Shown piece by piece: positions 8,893 to 17,711 of a DNA stretch of 64,000 nt. A program made the position numbers and the translations under genes. This DNA comes from Thermoplasmata archaeon (GTDB lineage Archaea > Thermoplasmatota > Thermoplasmata > Methanomassiliicoccales > Methanomethylophilaceae). The notes beneath the pieces are model-generated. The model did no database searches and was not told the DNA's origin. It saw nothing but the letters and a program-made list of their open reading frames with translations. Position 1 is the first letter of the stretch; each line of letters begins with the position of its first letter. The stretch lies in assembly GCA_015063225.1 (NCBI GenBank), contig SUSU01000001.1:152446-216445 (forward strand). The letters run 5' to 3'.

Positions 8893-8911
8893 TGTTAGGT
8901 GCTCCCTAACA
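8893..8911. promoter_or_regulatory. palindromic operator candidate upstream of sufCB
   Basis: TGTTAGG-N5-CCTAACA, a perfect 7-bp inverted repeat. It lies just upstream of the TATA-like box of sufC, where a bound repressor would block TFB/TBP loading. A half-site-like TTAGG is repeated at 8871-8884. Probably the site of an iron or Fe-S-responsive regulator; the protein is unknown. Confidence 0.5.
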
Positions 8912-9206
8912 ATTGGCAATTTTCAAATATCCGATGTAACGGAAAAACGTTTTTTGTAAACGTAATAATCGTCCATCCAATCGTTTTTCCTACCCTCAGA
9001 AACGATCCCGATGTGGCATTGATAATAAATGAGCCAGTTGTTTATATTCCGAGACGATTGCCCTATTTGAGTCCGCACACGACGGGTCGATTGTGACGAT
9101 TGTGGGAAAGGTCCCGCCTGGCGCAATATTTTTACAATATGCGCGGTTGTTCAGAGGTATCCCGGGTATGCCGAATGCGGTTCGGAAATGCCCATAAGGT
9201 GGTCAA
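8912..9206. promoter_or_regulatory. AT-rich divergent intergenic region between sufC and the AGCS symporter
   Basis: About 295 bases with no gene I can support. The left part is AT-rich and feeds sufC. An AATATTTTTACAATAT stretch at 9124-9139 is the likely TATA region of the symporter mRNA, and AAGGTGG at 9197-9203 is the ribosome site of its TTG start. The short + strand ORF here lacks coding character. Confidence 0.4.
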
Positions 9207-10667
9207 TTGTCTGCATTGGACGCAATGTTCGAATTCTTCACTGATGCCTTCGGCGCTCTGAATACCTATTTCTGGTGCATCTCCTTCGTGTTCCTCGTCG
9301 GATTGGGCATAATCTTCACGCTCAAGCTGAAGGGGGAGCAGATCCTCCGTATCCGCGAGACCTCTAGGCTTGCGCTGTCCGAGGCCGGCGCCGGTAAGAC
9401 CTCCTCCAAGGTGTCCTCGTTCGAAGCGTTCTGCATGAGCATGGGTGCCCGCATCGGTGTGGGTAACATCGCCGGTGTCGCCACCGCTATCGCCACCGGA
9501 GGTCCCGGTGCCGTGTTCTGGATGTGGATATTCGCCATCATCGGTGCCGCCAGCAGTTTCATGGAATCCACCTTGGCGCAGATCTACAAGGAGCCCAAGA
9601 GCGATGGGTCGTACCACGGCGGGCCCGCCTATTATGCCACCAAGGGTCTTAAGAGCAAGACCCTCGGGATCATCGTCGCCGTTCTCATCGTGATTACCTT
9701 CGGTTTCGGTTTCGTCGGCGTGCAGTCCTGCAACGCCAGCAACGCCCTCTGCGGGGCTTTCGACTTCGAGAACAACCATCTCGTCTTCGCCGCGGTTCTC
9801 GGGGTGCTCACCGCCATCGTCATCTTCAGCGGTGTGAAGAAGATCGGTAAGTTCTCGGCCAAGGTCGTCCCTGCGGCAGCCGTCCTGTGGGTCGTCTTCG
9901 CCATCATCGCACTCTGTCTCAACTACGAGAACGTCGGCAACGCGGTCGCCATGATCTTCCAGTATGCCTTCGACCTCCCCGCCGTCATCGGAGGAGGAAT
10001 CGGTACCATCATCGTCACCGGTCTGAAGAGGGGAGTGTTCTCCAACGAGGCCGGTCTCGGTTCCGTCGCCAACCTCGCTGCCACAGCGGATGTCAAGCAC
10101 CCCGTGAAGCAGGGTCTGGTCCAGTCCTTCGGTGTTCTGGTCGACACCCTCCTGGTCTGTACGGTCACCGCCCTCGTCGTCCTCTCCTACGGTGCCTGGG
10201 ACACCATCGCCCTCGATTTCGCCCTCGGGACCGACGATGCCGTCAAGGGAGCTAACCTCGTACAGGGAATCGTCTCCTCGACCGCCATCGGGGAGGCCGC
10301 CAACTACATCATCGCCGCCTTCCTGTTCGTCTTCGCGTTCACCAGCCTCATCGGATACTACACCATGTCCGAGTCCAACGCGAGGTTCGCCAAGGACGAC
10401 AAGAAGGTCATCTTCATTATCAGGATCGCCATCGTCATCGTCGCCTTCGCCTCCGCCACCCTCGCGGACGTCAGCCTCATGGATACCATCAGCGACACGT
10501 TCATGGCCGCCATGGCCGCGGTCAACATGATCGTCGTATGTCTGCTCAGCAGGCAGGTCTTTGAGGCCTATGCGGATTACAGGGAACAGAAGAAGGAAGG
10601 GGTCGAGGATCCCGAGTTCCACAGGGACGTGCTTTCCGACAGCTCCGGCGTCACGGAGTGGGAGTGA
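9207..10667 (+). CDS. alanine/glycine:cation symporter (AGCS family)
   Basis: A 486-residue membrane protein of the AGCS (sodium/alanine symporter) family. Characteristic segments are GARIGVGNIAGVATAIATGGPGAVFWMW, YHGGPAYYATKGLK, GFVGVQSCNASN, GLKRGVFSNEAGLGS and DTLLVCTVTALVVL. It imports alanine or glycine with Na+ through about ten membrane helices. The start is TTG 9207: AAGGTGG lies four bases upstream and no closer ATG precedes the first helix. A small membrane-protein gene follows after five bases. Confidence 0.9.
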   Translation: MSALDAMFEFFTDAFGALNTYFWCISFVFLVGLGIIFTLKLKGEQILRIRETSRLALSEAGAGKTSSKVSSFEAFCMSMGARIGVGNIAGVATAIATGGPGAVFWMWIFAIIGAASSFMESTLAQIYKEPKSDGSYHGGPAYYATKGLKSKTLGIIVAVLIVITFGFGFVGVQSCNASNALCGAFDFENNHLVFAAVLGVLTAIVIFSGVKKIGKFSAKVVPAAAVLWVVFAIIALCLNYENVGNAVAMIFQYAFDLPAVIGGGIGTIIVTGLKRGVFSNEAGLGSVANLAATADVKHPVKQGLVQSFGVLVDTLLVCTVTALVVLSYGAWDTIALDFALGTDDAVKGANLVQGIVSSTAIGEAANYIIAAFLFVFAFTSLIGYYTMSESNARFAKDDKKVIFIIRIAIVIVAFASATLADVSLMDTISDTFMAAMAAVNMIVVCLLSRQVFEAYADYREQKKEGVEDPEFHRDVLSDSSGVTEWE

Positions 10668-10672
10668 TCGAT

Positions 10673-10903
10673 ATGTCTGCGGTAGAGAATTTGCTTACTG
10701 TAAAGAAATGCGAAACCCTCGCCATCCTCTTCGGACTGTTCGCCTTCATCATGGGGGTCATCACGGGCTATTGTTCTTACAATGGCAAGGACACCCTGAT
10801 GTTCCTCCCCCTCTTCGTCGGGATGGTCCTCGTCGGACTGATGTTCTGGGCTGTCATGAAGCGCGGCGACCTGAAGTACGGGAAGAAGGTCGACAGATAC
10901 TGA
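10673..10903 (+). CDS. small two-helix membrane protein, unknown
   Basis: A 76-residue protein with two hydrophobic segments (ETLAILFGLFAFIMGVITGY and LMFLPLFVGMVLVGLMFWAV) and a basic C terminus. ATG 10673 has GGAG eight bases upstream, inside the end of the symporter gene, whose stop is only five bases away. It is therefore probably co-transcribed and may be a helper of the transporter, but no family is recognised. Confidence 0.6.
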   Translation: MSAVENLLTVKKCETLAILFGLFAFIMGVITGYCSYNGKDTLMFLPLFVGMVLVGLMFWAVMKRGDLKYGKKVDRY

Positions 10904-10914
10904 TCCGTTTCCGG

Positions 10915-10937
10915 ATAGGCGACCACCGTGTTGATGG
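10915..10937 (-). repeat. 22-bp imperfect palindrome repeat, inverted copy
   Basis: Reverse complement reads CATCAACACGGTGGTCGCC followed by TAT, matching the units at 11120-11171 and 27137-27209 with one change. This copy is in the opposite orientation to the two copies about 190 bases downstream. Confidence 0.6.
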
Positions 10938-11119
10938 TTTCTCTCCGTCAGTGCGGTCGCCGGTCTTTGCCCCTGGGATGGCCCAGGGGCCATCATCTTC
11001 TCCGAAGGGATTAACCTCCCTGCGGTCTTCCGTTTTTGCCCCCGGGCCGTTCTAGGGGCAATACTGGGCATTTCACCCCCGGGAAAACCGTGTACGGGGG
11101 CTCCGGAAGTGAATCCCGG
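10938..11119. other. intergenic region with hairpins
   Basis: No gene seen. It contains a perfect 9-bp hairpin GCCCCTGGG / CCCAGGGGC at 10969-10990, a likely terminator for the symporter operon, and a second stem TTGCCCC / GGGGCAA around 11036-11063. Both are framed by the oppositely oriented 22-bp repeats. Confidence 0.4.
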
Positions 11120-11171
11120 TCATCAACACGGAGGTCACCTAACACGATACACCAACACGCTGGTGACCTAT
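11120..11171 (+). repeat. two tandem copies of the 22-bp palindromic repeat
   Basis: Copy 1, CATCAACACGGAGGTCACC (11121-11139); copy 2, CACCAACACGCTGGTGACC followed by TAT (11150-11171). Each unit is an imperfect palindrome (CACCA...TGGTG). The same family recurs at 27137-27209. Confidence 0.65.
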
Positions 11172-11231
11172 GTCCGGCGGATGCTGTACGGGATGGGAAC
11201 TGTTAAACGCGCAGTCCTCCCATACACGTTC

Positions 11232-11615
11232 ATGGCAAGAAAGAAGAAATCCTCCGCGACCGGCGAGAGCAAGAGCATCGCCCAATCCTTCGTCGGCGGC
11301 CTGATCTTCACCCTGATCATGGTCGTCGTGGTGCCGGTCATCTGCGAGATACTCATCCAGCCCGTCGTCCAGGACCTCGTCGGCGACAATGCGTTCATGT
11401 GGTTCTCGTCCTCGCTGATCGTCACCATCATCATGCTGATCGTCATCGTACTGTTCTCGGTCTTCCTCGGCGGCAGCGCCATCCTCAAGAAGTTCGGGAT
11501 CATCGGTGTGATCGCCCTCATCGTGGCATACTGGCTCCTCGGAGATCTCCCCGGAGCGATCCTGCCCGTGGCGGTCATCATAATCATGTTCGTCATCAGG
11601 AAGGCCAAGGACTGA
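11232..11615 (+). CDS. small membrane protein with basic N terminus, unknown
   Basis: A 127-residue protein. A basic N terminus (ARKKKSSATG) is followed by three or four hydrophobic segments (LIFTLIMVVVVPVICEILI, LIVTIIMLIVIVLFSVFL, IIGVIALIVAYWLL, AILPVAVIIIMFVI), so it sits in the membrane with its N terminus inside. I do not recognise the family. ATG 11232 was chosen because the longer in-frame extension runs through the repeat array and adds no plausible domain. Confidence 0.55.
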   Translation: MARKKKSSATGESKSIAQSFVGGLIFTLIMVVVVPVICEILIQPVVQDLVGDNAFMWFSSSLIVTIIMLIVIVLFSVFLGGSAILKKFGIIGVIALIVAYWLLGDLPGAILPVAVIIIMFVIRKAKD

Positions 11616-11658
11616 ATCCTTCCCTAAACCCCTTTCAAACCCCTTCCTTTTTCATGCA

Positions 11659-12783
11659 TCAGACGCAGAAGAGATACCAGGCCGAGATCAGCACCGCCAG
11701 CATGACGATGTTGATGACGATGAACACGGCGAAGAACCTCTTCACGGAAGCGTCCTTTTCCAGCATATAGAATTTCAGGGTGATGATGCTGGCCATGGAA
11801 GCGATGGGGGTGCCGAAACCACCGATGTCCGCACCCACGAGTACGGCCTGCCAGTTGTCCGTGAAAGGCTGAAGGAGTACGGTGGCGGGCAGATTGCTGG
11901 TGAACTGGCTCATCAGCACGGTGGTGAGCATCGGGTCCACCGAGAGGCAATCCACGAGGAAGTCCTCGACGGCATCTATGTTGGCCATCCCGTTGGCGAA
12001 CACGAACAGGAAGAAGAAGATGAACAGGATGCTGTAATCGGTTTTTCCGAACACGCGGGGCATCATTAGCAGGAACGCGATGACGACCACGGGAACGGTC
12101 AGATAGAGGGGGAGGAATCCAACCACGGTCGCGACCGCGATGATGAAAAGGACTGCGATGGCTGCCACGATCCTCCTGTCCTTCATCTCTACGGGCTTAC
12201 CGACATCGACCTCAATGGGAGACCGTTTGATCATGAGGATTATGGCCAGAAGGGTGACCGCACCGACTACCACGATAGGGATCAGGACTGAGAGGTACTC
12301 CCACAGGGTGAATCCGTAGTAGTCCTGGAGGTTGTAGATGTACAGGTTGTGGGGGTTGCCGAAAGGAGTGAGGAATCCTCCCACGTGTGCGGCGGCCGTT
12401 TCGAGTACGAGCACGAGGGGGATGAGTCTCCTCAGCCCGGCCTTGTTCAGCACCGTGATGGCGATGGGGACAACGGTCACCAGTGCGACGTCGTTGGTGA
12501 ACAGCATCGCGATGAAGAAGGGCATGAACACCAGCACGAGGCACAGTGCGGTGGTGGTGGAGATCCTGCCCACCATGGACTGGGAGATCCTGTCGAGCAC
12601 CGCGCATTCGCGGAGGCCGGAGATGATGAGGAGGAAGCACAGAAGGATCCCTATGGTCTTCAGGATCCTCCCGTAATCGTAGTCGGTAACCCTGTCGAGG
12701 GGGACTACGAGAACCGATATCAGCGCGAGCACGACGGAGATGACGAGAAGTCCGTTCTGCCTCGCCCATGCGATGATATCCAT
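11659..12783 (-). CDS. SLC13/ArsB-type anion transporter
   Basis: A 374-residue permease of the ion-transporter superfamily (CitMHS/ArsB/SLC13). It has about ten to eleven hydrophobic helices and the family-type re-entrant loops: FTNDVALVTVVPIAI in the first half, TPFGNPHNLYIYN and SNLPATVLLQPF in the second. Substrates in the family are di- or tricarboxylates, arsenite, sulfate or Na+; the sequence does not decide. Divergent from the BASS transporter across a 77-base region that must hold both promoters. Confidence 0.8.
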   Translation of the reverse strand: MDIIAWARQNGLLVISVVLALISVLVVPLDRVTDYDYGRILKTIGILLCFLLIISGLRECAVLDRISQSMVGRISTTTALCLVLVFMPFFIAMLFTNDVALVTVVPIAITVLNKAGLRRLIPLVLVLETAAAHVGGFLTPFGNPHNLYIYNLQDYYGFTLWEYLSVLIPIVVVGAVTLLAIILMIKRSPIEVDVGKPVEMKDRRIVAAIAVLFIIAVATVVGFLPLYLTVPVVVIAFLLMMPRVFGKTDYSILFIFFFLFVFANGMANIDAVEDFLVDCLSVDPMLTTVLMSQFTSNLPATVLLQPFTDNWQAVLVGADIGGFGTPIASMASIITLKFYMLEKDASVKRFFAVFIVINIVMLAVLISAWYLFCV

Positions 12784-12860
12784 ATCCCTCCGATAATGGA
12801 GGTGTATTTACCGTTTCCATACCTAGGAAAACGTTAAAACGATACGTCCATGGCATCAAC

Positions 12861-13808
12861 ATGGACATATCGGGGACCGTGGGCAGGTACATGGGGGTCA
12901 TCGTCCTGGCGGCCGCCCTGCTGGCGTTCCTCGTCCCGAGTACCGGTTCATGGGTGGAGACATCCTGGGTGAACTATCTCCTTATGATAGTCATGTTCGG
13001 CATGGGCCTCACCATCAAACCCGCGGACTTCAAGGTGGTGTTCACCAATCCGAGGGACATATTGATCGGATGCGTCACCCAGTTCGCGGTGATGCCTGTG
13101 ACCGCATATCTCCTCTGCAAGGGGTTCTCTCTCGAGACGGGACTCATGGCTGGGGTCATACTCGTGGGCGCATGCCCCGGAGGCACCGCCAGCAACGTCA
13201 TCACCTATTTCTCGAAGGGGGACGTGCCCCTGTCGGTGGGCATGACCGCCCTCAACACCCTCATCGCCCCGATCCTGACACCCATAATCGTCTTCCTGGC
13301 TCTGCACGAATCCATCGATGTTGACACCTTCTCGATGTTCAAGACCATGGTGCAGGTCGTGGTCGTCCCGCTCGCCCTGGGATTCCTGGTCACCCACTTC
13401 TTCCCGAAATCTACGGAGAAGGCATCGGGTGCTCTGCCCCTGGTGTCCATCACGGCGATCACGATCATCATCATGTGCATCGTATCCCATTCGGTGGATG
13501 CCCTGAAGGACTGCGGGGCGACCGTCTTCGCCGTCGTGGTGATCCACAACCTGATCGGATACGCCACCGGCTATTCCGTCGCACGTATGACGGGGATGAC
13601 GGAATCCAGGAGGAGGGCCCTGTCCATAGAGGTCGGCATGCAGAACTCCGGTCTCGCGGCTTCCCTCGCCACGACCTCGTTCCCATCGTTGGCCATGGCC
13701 ACGGTGCCGGGGGCCATCTTCAGCGTCTGGCATAACATATCCGGTGCCATACTCGCGGCTTATTTCGCCAGCAGGGATGGCACGTCGGACGATAGTAAGG
13801 AGGAATGA
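12861..13808 (+). CDS. bile acid:sodium symporter (BASS) family transporter
   Basis: A 315-residue protein with nine to ten helices and the BASS hallmarks: MFGMGLTIKPADF, VGACPGGTASNVITYFSKGDVPLSV, and EVGMQNSGLAASLA. Prokaryotic members move small organic anions such as pantoate, pyruvate or 2-keto acids with Na+, not bile acids. ATG 12861 follows a TATA-like AAAACGTTAAAA stretch. It shares a divergent promoter region with the SLC13/ArsB-type permease, so the two may serve the same metabolite. Confidence 0.85.
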   Translation: MDISGTVGRYMGVIVLAAALLAFLVPSTGSWVETSWVNYLLMIVMFGMGLTIKPADFKVVFTNPRDILIGCVTQFAVMPVTAYLLCKGFSLETGLMAGVILVGACPGGTASNVITYFSKGDVPLSVGMTALNTLIAPILTPIIVFLALHESIDVDTFSMFKTMVQVVVVPLALGFLVTHFFPKSTEKASGALPLVSITAITIIIMCIVSHSVDALKDCGATVFAVVVIHNLIGYATGYSVARMTGMTESRRRALSIEVGMQNSGLAASLATTSFPSLAMATVPGAIFSVWHNISGAILAAYFASRDGTSDDSKEE

Positions 13809-13815
13809 CCACAAG

Positions 13816-14604
13816 TCAGAGCCAATGAACGGTACGTTCGTCCCTGGGGACCGTACGTTTGAACCTGACTCTCGGATGGCCGATGACGTATACCGCATGA
13901 GCGGTCAGATCTTCCCTGACACCGGGGAAGAACGACATGAACCTCTCGGGATCGTTCTCCGCCGCCTGAAGCATCCAACGGGAATGGAAACCCCCCAAAC
14001 CCATGGAGTACGCCATGAGGTCAATCTGTTCCATGGGTATGATCGCATCGATGGGGAATCTCGCGAATGCGATGATGAGCTGCCTGCCCTCCCATGTGAA
14101 GGGGTTGTTCTTCTCCTTCTGTCCAGCATCCACGTAATCCACGAACTGTTTCAGACGGGGATGTTCGTCGGTGTGGGCCCTGAGGATCGATGCCAGCAGT
14201 TCCATGAAATCCCCGAACCTCTCGTCGATGACGGCATACTCCACGGATTGGGAATTCTCTGCCGTCGGGGCGTAACGTACGGAATCCAGCAGCCGCTCCA
14301 ACTCCTCCTTCGTGCAGTTCCTGTCGAACCACCTGAGGCTTCTTCTCGTGCGGTAGAGCCAGGCGAGGTCTTCCGGGGCGATAAGCGGCCTGTCGAGGGG
14401 TTCCTGCGCGGACGGATCGCACCTGAGAGTTATGGCGTTCTTGGGACAGACGGAAACGCAGTGTCCGCATCTGAAGCACGAATAGGGGGATTCGACCTCG
14501 CGGGCCTTACGGTCTTCTCCGACTGCGAGATGCCCGCGGATGCAGACCTTTACGCACTGTCCGCAGCCTATGCATGAACCGGAGATCTCGAGAGAGTGTT
14601 CCAT
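13816..14604 (-). CDS. ferredoxin-nitroreductase fusion protein
   Basis: A 262-residue protein in two parts. Residues 1-60 hold two 4Fe-4S motifs (CIGCGQCVKVC and CFRCGHCVSVCPKNAI). Residues 80-250 are a nitroreductase-family FMN domain (RRSLRWFDRNCTKEELERLL, RYAPTAENSQSVEYAVI, GLGGFHSRWMLQAA, GHPRVRF). The fusion is common in anaerobes and suggests electron delivery from the Fe-S clusters to FMN for reducing an unknown substrate. ATG 14604 was chosen: longer starts would run through tRNA-Ala. The gene converges on the BASS gene with seven bases between. Confidence 0.85.
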   Translation of the reverse strand: MEHSLEISGSCIGCGQCVKVCIRGHLAVGEDRKAREVESPYSCFRCGHCVSVCPKNAITLRCDPSAQEPLDRPLIAPEDLAWLYRTRRSLRWFDRNCTKEELERLLDSVRYAPTAENSQSVEYAVIDERFGDFMELLASILRAHTDEHPRLKQFVDYVDAGQKEKNNPFTWEGRQLIIAFARFPIDAIIPMEQIDLMAYSMGLGGFHSRWMLQAAENDPERFMSFFPGVREDLTAHAVYVIGHPRVRFKRTVPRDERTVHWL

Positions 14605-14674
14605 TGTCACCACTTGATGTTCCGAACACTCATGCCTATATATCACGCACGCAGGCAATTTGGAAGTTAATGAG

Positions 14675-14748
14675 TGGACATGGCGAGATTCGAACTCGCG
14701 GCTTCGTCCTTGCGAAGGACGCACGCTACCGGACTGCGTCACATGCCC
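14675..14748 (-). tRNA. tRNA-Ala(CGC)
   Basis: A complete cloverleaf can be drawn on the minus strand. The acceptor GGGCATG pairs with CATGTCC, including the G3:U70 pair that marks alanine tRNAs. The anticodon stem-loop is CGTCC-TTCGCAA-GGACG with anticodon CGC, and the T arm is GCGAG-TTCGAAT-CTCGC. The discriminator is A; CCA is not encoded. No intron, 74 bases. Confidence 0.93.
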
Positions 14749-14844
14749 AGTTAAAACCGGTGAGATTGCGATACCCATATCCGATATAAACTCTTGTTCC
14801 CCCGATAGGTTTTAGGCGAGTAAACCTATCTCGGGAACGTTCCC

Positions 14845-15285
14845 ATGACCCGCCTCTATCTCGCCGGCCCCCTGTTCTGCCAGTCCGAACGCGACTACAA
14901 CATCCGCTTGAGGGACGCCCTCTCAGCAGAGGGTTACGAACTCGTCCTCCCCCAGGAGAACGACTTCAAGATCAACACCGCTAAGATGGCGACCAACCAG
15001 GACTACCGCGATGCCGCCACCATGATGGTCTTCCAGGCCGACATGGAGATGCTCGATTCCTGCGATGCCGTCGTTTTCATCATGGACGGCAGGGTGCCCG
15101 ACGAGGGCGGGTGCGTGGAGATCGGATACGCGTACGCCAAGGGGAAGGAGTGCTTCGGTCTGAAAACGGATGTCCGTACCGCGGAGTTCGGTACGGACAA
15201 CATGATGATCGGAGGGGTCCTCAAACTGAGGGTGGCCGCCTCCGTATCTGAGTTAATAGGTTTCCTGAAGGAATCGGGCCTCTGA
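14845..15285 (+). CDS. nucleoside 2-deoxyribosyltransferase family protein
   Basis: A 146-residue protein of the NDT family (PF05014 type). It has the N-terminal LYLAGPLFCQSERDYN substrate loop, LPQEND, a central DAVVFIMDGRVPDEGGCVEIGYAYAKGK segment holding the predicted catalytic Glu (CVEIGYA), and a final strand TDNMMIGG. Such enzymes swap or hydrolyse the base of (deoxy)nucleosides in salvage or clean-up. It starts about 95 bases after the tRNA gene on the other strand and abuts nfeD tail to tail. Confidence 0.82.
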   Translation: MTRLYLAGPLFCQSERDYNIRLRDALSAEGYELVLPQENDFKINTAKMATNQDYRDAATMMVFQADMEMLDSCDAVVFIMDGRVPDEGGCVEIGYAYAKGKECFGLKTDVRTAEFGTDNMMIGGVLKLRVAASVSELIGFLKESGL

Positions 15286-15732
15286 TCAGGCCCTCACGAC
15301 ATGGACGTGGACGCCCTCGGAGGAGTCCACGGTGACCTCGGTGCCCACAGGGATGACCTCCTCGGCCTGTGCGCTCCAGACGTCGTTCCCGATGCGTACT
15401 TTACCCTTCATATTGCCGGGGCTGACCTCCACCGTTACGACCCCTTTCCTCCCGACGAGCGATTCCGCCACCGTCGTGGTGGGGGGTTCGGGTGCGCCGA
15501 GCCTGGCGTACATCCAGAAGGTCAGGGGAGTGGCGATGACTGCGGCGACTATAGCCACCGCGGGCGTCAGGGCGGTGAAAAACTCGTCGTTGTCCACTAT
15601 TCCGAACACGCCGACCGCGGCCATCACGACACCGGGGATGAGCATGTACGCCCCCGGCATGAAGGCCTCTGCGACCAGAAGAGCCAGACCTATGATCAGT
15701 ATGGCCGCGGGGATGACGGTGGCGGCATCCAT
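15286..15732 (-). CDS. NfeD-like membrane protein
   Basis: A 148-residue NfeD-type protein with three N-terminal helices (AAILIIGLALLVAEAFMPGAYMLIPGVV type), then a C-terminal OB-fold domain (residues about 88-148) with LVGRKGVVTVEV and the family's late V-P-x-G-T-x-V-x-V strand. NfeD proteins pair with stomatin/SPFH proteins in membrane microdomains. It follows the SPFH gene with a two-base gap, confirming the functional pair. Confidence 0.85.
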   Translation of the reverse strand: MDAATVIPAAILIIGLALLVAEAFMPGAYMLIPGVVMAAVGVFGIVDNDEFFTALTPAVAIVAAVIATPLTFWMYARLGAPEPPTTTVAESLVGRKGVVTVEVSPGNMKGKVRIGNDVWSAQAEEVIPVGTEVTVDSSEGVHVHVVRA

Positions 15733-15734
15733 GT

Positions 15735-16823
15735 TCAGACCTCCGGCAGATGGTTCGCCTCGACTATGGCGTCGGATTCCTCGATGTCCTCCTCGAGGCT
15801 CTCCTTGAACTTCTCCGTCTCGCGGAGCATGTCCTCGCGGGTGGGAATGGGTCCGAGGATCTCGTCCGGATCTCCGACGGCCTGACGGATGGAATCCACA
15901 TCGGAGACCTGCCTGTCCGGCACGGTGTTGGCGGCACCCATGTAGTCCGAGATGCCGTTGATGAGTCTGGTGACCTCCATGGGGAAGAAGATCTTCGAGG
16001 ACTCCCCCTCGCCCACGGACTTGATGGTGTCCATCGAGAGCACGGAGAGGGCCTTGGCGTCCATGGTGGCGGCGCCAACGGAGAGGATCCTCAGCTTCTG
16101 GGCCTCTCCCTGGGACTCGAGGATGGTGGCCATCCTCTGACCCTCGGCCTTGAGGATCATGGACTGCCTCTCTCCCTCGGCGATGAGGATGGCGGACTTC
16201 TTCTTACCCTCGGCCTCCATGATGGCGGCGCGCTTGAGACCGTCGGCCTCTAGGATCGCGGCCCTCCTCTTCCTCTCCGCGGAGGTCTGCTCCTCCATGG
16301 AGTTCTTGACGCGGGCGGCGGGGTCGACCTCCTTGATCTCGACGGTCTCCACCCTGACACCCCACTTGTCGGTGTTCTCGTCGAGGGTGTCCCTGAGCTG
16401 GACGTTTATGGCCTCCCTGGAGGAGAGGATCTGGTCCAACTCCATCTGTCCGATGACGGACCTGAGGGTGGTCTGGGCGAGGTTGACGGTGGCCAGACGG
16501 TAGTTGGTGACCTCGAAGAAGGCGTTCTTGGGGTCGGTCACCTTGATGTAGATGACGGCATCCACGTTCACGGGCGAGTTGTCCTTGGTGATGACCTCCT
16601 GTTTGGGAACGTCGAGGACCTCCGTCCTCAGGTCGAGCTTGACGACCTGGTTGATAAGGGGGCAGACGAAGTTCAGACCCTGGTTGAGTACGCGTACGAA
16701 CTTACCGAGGCGCATGTAGATGGCCTGTTCGTAGGGCTGGACGATCTTCACACCGCTCGCGACGCACACGAGGATGACGAATATGACCAGTACGGCGAGT
16801 GTAATCACTAATGCCACGTGCAT
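15735..16823 (-). CDS. SPFH/band 7 (stomatin-like) membrane protein
   Basis: A 362-residue stomatin-type protein: an N-terminal membrane helix (VITLAVLVIFVILVCVASG), the SPFH domain (residues about 25-200; IVQPYEQAIYMRLGKFVRVLNQGLNF, DVPKQEVITKDNSPVNVDAV), a coiled-coil repeated Ala/Glu-rich helix (KRRAAILEADG, KRAAIMEAEG, KKSAILIAEG) and an acidic tail. It forms oligomeric cages on the cytoplasmic membrane and works with NfeD. ATG 16823 begins just before the membrane helix; longer starts add residues that look non-coding. Confidence 0.88.
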   Translation of the reverse strand: MHVALVITLAVLVIFVILVCVASGVKIVQPYEQAIYMRLGKFVRVLNQGLNFVCPLINQVVKLDLRTEVLDVPKQEVITKDNSPVNVDAVIYIKVTDPKNAFFEVTNYRLATVNLAQTTLRSVIGQMELDQILSSREAINVQLRDTLDENTDKWGVRVETVEIKEVDPAARVKNSMEEQTSAERKRRAAILEADGLKRAAIMEAEGKKKSAILIAEGERQSMILKAEGQRMATILESQGEAQKLRILSVGAATMDAKALSVLSMDTIKSVGEGESSKIFFPMEVTRLINGISDYMGAANTVPDRQVSDVDSIRQAVGDPDEILGPIPTREDMLRETEKFKESLEEDIEESDAIVEANHLPEV

Positions 16824-16912
16824 CTCTATCACTTTGCATATGGTATCGGCTAACCCCCCTATAACCGTATGCGCGCGTGATGTTATTAGGGAGGAGCGGA
16901 TATGCCCCAAAC

Positions 16913-17662
16913 ATGAAGCAGCTCGTGCTTGTGAGACACGGAGAGAGCGAATGGAACAAACTCAACCTCTTCACCGGATGGACCGACGTGGACCTTTCCG
17001 AGAAGGGTGTCGAGGAGGCCAAGGCCGCGGGTGTCCTCCTGAAATCCGAGGGGTTTACCTTCGACGTTTGTTACACCTCGTTCCTGAAGAGGGCGATCCA
17101 CACCGCCCATCTCATCGAGGACGCCATGGACCTCGCCTGGATAGACGAGGTCAAGACCTGGAGGCTCAACGAGAGGCATTACGGCGCCCTACAGGGGCTC
17201 AACAAGTCCGAGACCGCCGAGAAGTACGGCGAGGACCAGGTAACCGTCTGGAGGAGGTCCTACGATGTCCCTCCGCCGGCCCTCGAGCCCGGGGATGAGC
17301 GCGACCCTTCGCTTTGCGACAGGTACAGGAACACCCCTCCCGAGGGACACCCCCTCACCGAGAGCCTCGAGATCACCGTCGCCCGCGTCATCCCCTATTA
17401 CGAGGAGGTCATCAAGCCCGAAGTTGAGGCAGGCGTGAGGGTGATGATAGTCGCCCACGGCAACTCCCTCAGGGCCCTTGTGAAGTACCTCGACGGGCTC
17501 ACCGGCGAGCAGATCACCAAGGTCAACATCCCCACCGGTTCGCCTCTGGTCTACGAGTTCGACGACGATATGAAGGTGCTCGGTTCCCGCTACCTCGGCG
17601 ACCAGGAGGCCATCGCCGCTAAGCAGAAGGCCGTCAGCGAGCAGGGTAAGAAGAAGGCCTGA
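16913..17662 (+). CDS. gpmA: 2,3-bisphosphoglycerate-dependent phosphoglycerate mutase
   Basis: A 249-residue cofactor-dependent phosphoglycerate mutase interconverting 3- and 2-phosphoglycerate. It has the phosphohistidine motif [10 protein letters not shown] (His9), [55 protein letters not shown] and the second catalytic His in [17 protein letters not shown]. Most methanogens use the cofactor-independent enzyme, so this dPGM is likely an acquired gene. ATG 16913 places the motif at the normal distance. GGGAGGAG at 16889-16896 is too far to be its ribosome site, so the mRNA may be leaderless. Confidence 0.92.
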   Translation: MKQLVLVRHGESEWNKLNLFTGWTDVDLSEKGVEEAKAAGVLLKSEGFTFDVCYTSFLKRAIHTAHLIEDAMDLAWIDEVKTWRLNERHYGALQGLNKSETAEKYGEDQVTVWRRSYDVPPPALEPGDERDPSLCDRYRNTPPEGHPLTESLEITVARVIPYYEEVIKPEVEAGVRVMIVAHGNSLRALVKYLDGLTGEQITKVNIPTGSPLVYEFDDDMKVLGSRYLGDQEAIAAKQKAVSEQGKKKA

Positions 17663-17711
17663 ATCAGGTTTATATCTCCATCATTCGGTTACATGGGTAA
17701 GAGGAATCCCC

